Positions 49,113 through 49,196 of a stretch of 49,196 nt of DNA are shown piece after piece. The position numbers were made by a program, and so were the translations under genes. The stretch covers positions 1-49,196 of the forward strand of contig DASSTC010000077.1 of NCBI GenBank assembly GCA_035708065.1. Reading direction: 5' to 3'. The notes beneath the pieces were generated by a model, which was given only the letters and a program-made list of their open reading frames with translations, had not been told where the DNA came from and searched no databases. Position 1 is the stretch's first letter, and each line of letters begins with the position of its first letter. This DNA comes from JAICUY01 sp035708065 (GTDB lineage: Bacteria; Chloroflexota; Limnocylindria; QHBO01).

Positions 49113-49196
49113 TGTTCTGGCGGCGCCGAGACGACAGCGAGACGAGGAGCGAGCCCAATACGCCGGCGCGGGACGAGCGACAGCCGCCGCAGGACA
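49112..49196 (+). CDS. ftsY: Probable FtsY signal-recognition-particle receptor (3' truncated by window end)
   Basis: Only 28 codons are visible (MFWRRRDDSETRSEPN and onward), a charged start with no domain. The ATG shares a base with the smc stop (TGATG). In most bacteria with the order acpP-rnc-smc the next gene is ftsY, whose products often begin with Met-Phe and a basic run, so the call rests on synteny and that weak similarity. Confidence 0.5.
   Translation, partial: MFWRRRDDSETRSEPNTPARDERQPPQD

Noticed and set aside
1..49196. CRISPR arrays, insertion sequences, toxin-antitoxin or defence islands
   Set aside because: No regularly spaced repeats, transposase motifs, or paired small toxin/antitoxin genes were seen on either strand; nearly all sequence is assigned to conserved genes.

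Overview
The window is G+C-rich bacterial chromosome, almost fully coding, from what is most likely an uncultured Chloroflexota lineage (Limnocylindria-like) or a near relative in the Terrabacteria. This is inferred from three things. Gene order is Firmicutes-like (rapZ-yvcK-whiA; gmk-priA-def-fmt-rlmN-rpe; recG-coaD-rpmF-plsX-nusB-acpP-rnc-smc) but in high-G+C sequence. There is an Actinobacteria-like SepIVA/DUF177 pair. A transcriptional T-box precedes ileS. No rRNA gene or marker phylogeny is available to settle the placement. I found no mobile element, integrase, CRISPR array, restriction, toxin or defence genes.

Layout. 1-4.2 kb: the end of recJ, then pyrF, tatA, tatC and a histone-deacetylase-family hydrolase. 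4.2-10 kb: rapZ-yvcK-whiA-tpiA-gpmI-secG, joining cell-wall/carbon control to lower glycolysis and secretion. 10-13.7 kb: eight tRNA genes (three Leu; Val, Phe, Gly, Gln, Cys) around lemA-htpX and a membrane class III nucleotide cyclase. 13.8-16.4 kb: an orphan CpaE-like ATPase divergent from rpsF-ssb-rpsR. 16.4-22.5 kb: the most accessory part, with TauE-like and DUF1634 proteins, a Ca2+/Na+-exchanger-like protein, ilvE, a membrane glycosyltransferase and an unknown membrane protein. 22.5-26.6 kb: T-box, ileS, lspA, rluD. 27.5-37.5 kb: gmk-priA-def-fmt, a BON protein on the minus strand, a membrane zinc peptidase, rlmN, rpe, a DUF4015 lipoprotein and dtd. 37.5-49.2 kb: rpmB (minus), an aquaporin-family channel, recG-rsmD-coaD, a SepIVA-like coiled-coil protein, DUF177-rpmF-plsX-nusB-acpP-rnc-smc, and the first codons of probable ftsY.

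Expression signals. Genes are packed with ATGA, GTGA or TGATG overlaps, suggesting translational coupling in long operons. A sharp -10 hexamer (TATACT or close variants) stands out against the G+C-rich background before most operons. In two cases (def, secG) it lies so near the start codon that the mRNA should be leaderless or nearly so.

The window is mainly housekeeping and I see no clear new multi-gene system. The points most worth checking are an apparent ACG start codon on the SepIVA-like gene, an RNase III lacking one conserved catalytic-site aspartate, a cyclase gene bounded tightly by tRNAs on both sides, a glycosyltransferase/unknown membrane protein pair beside ilvE, a DUF4015 lipoprotein inside a tRNA/rRNA-quality operon, and an orphan CpaE sharing a palindrome-containing promoter region with the S6 operon.
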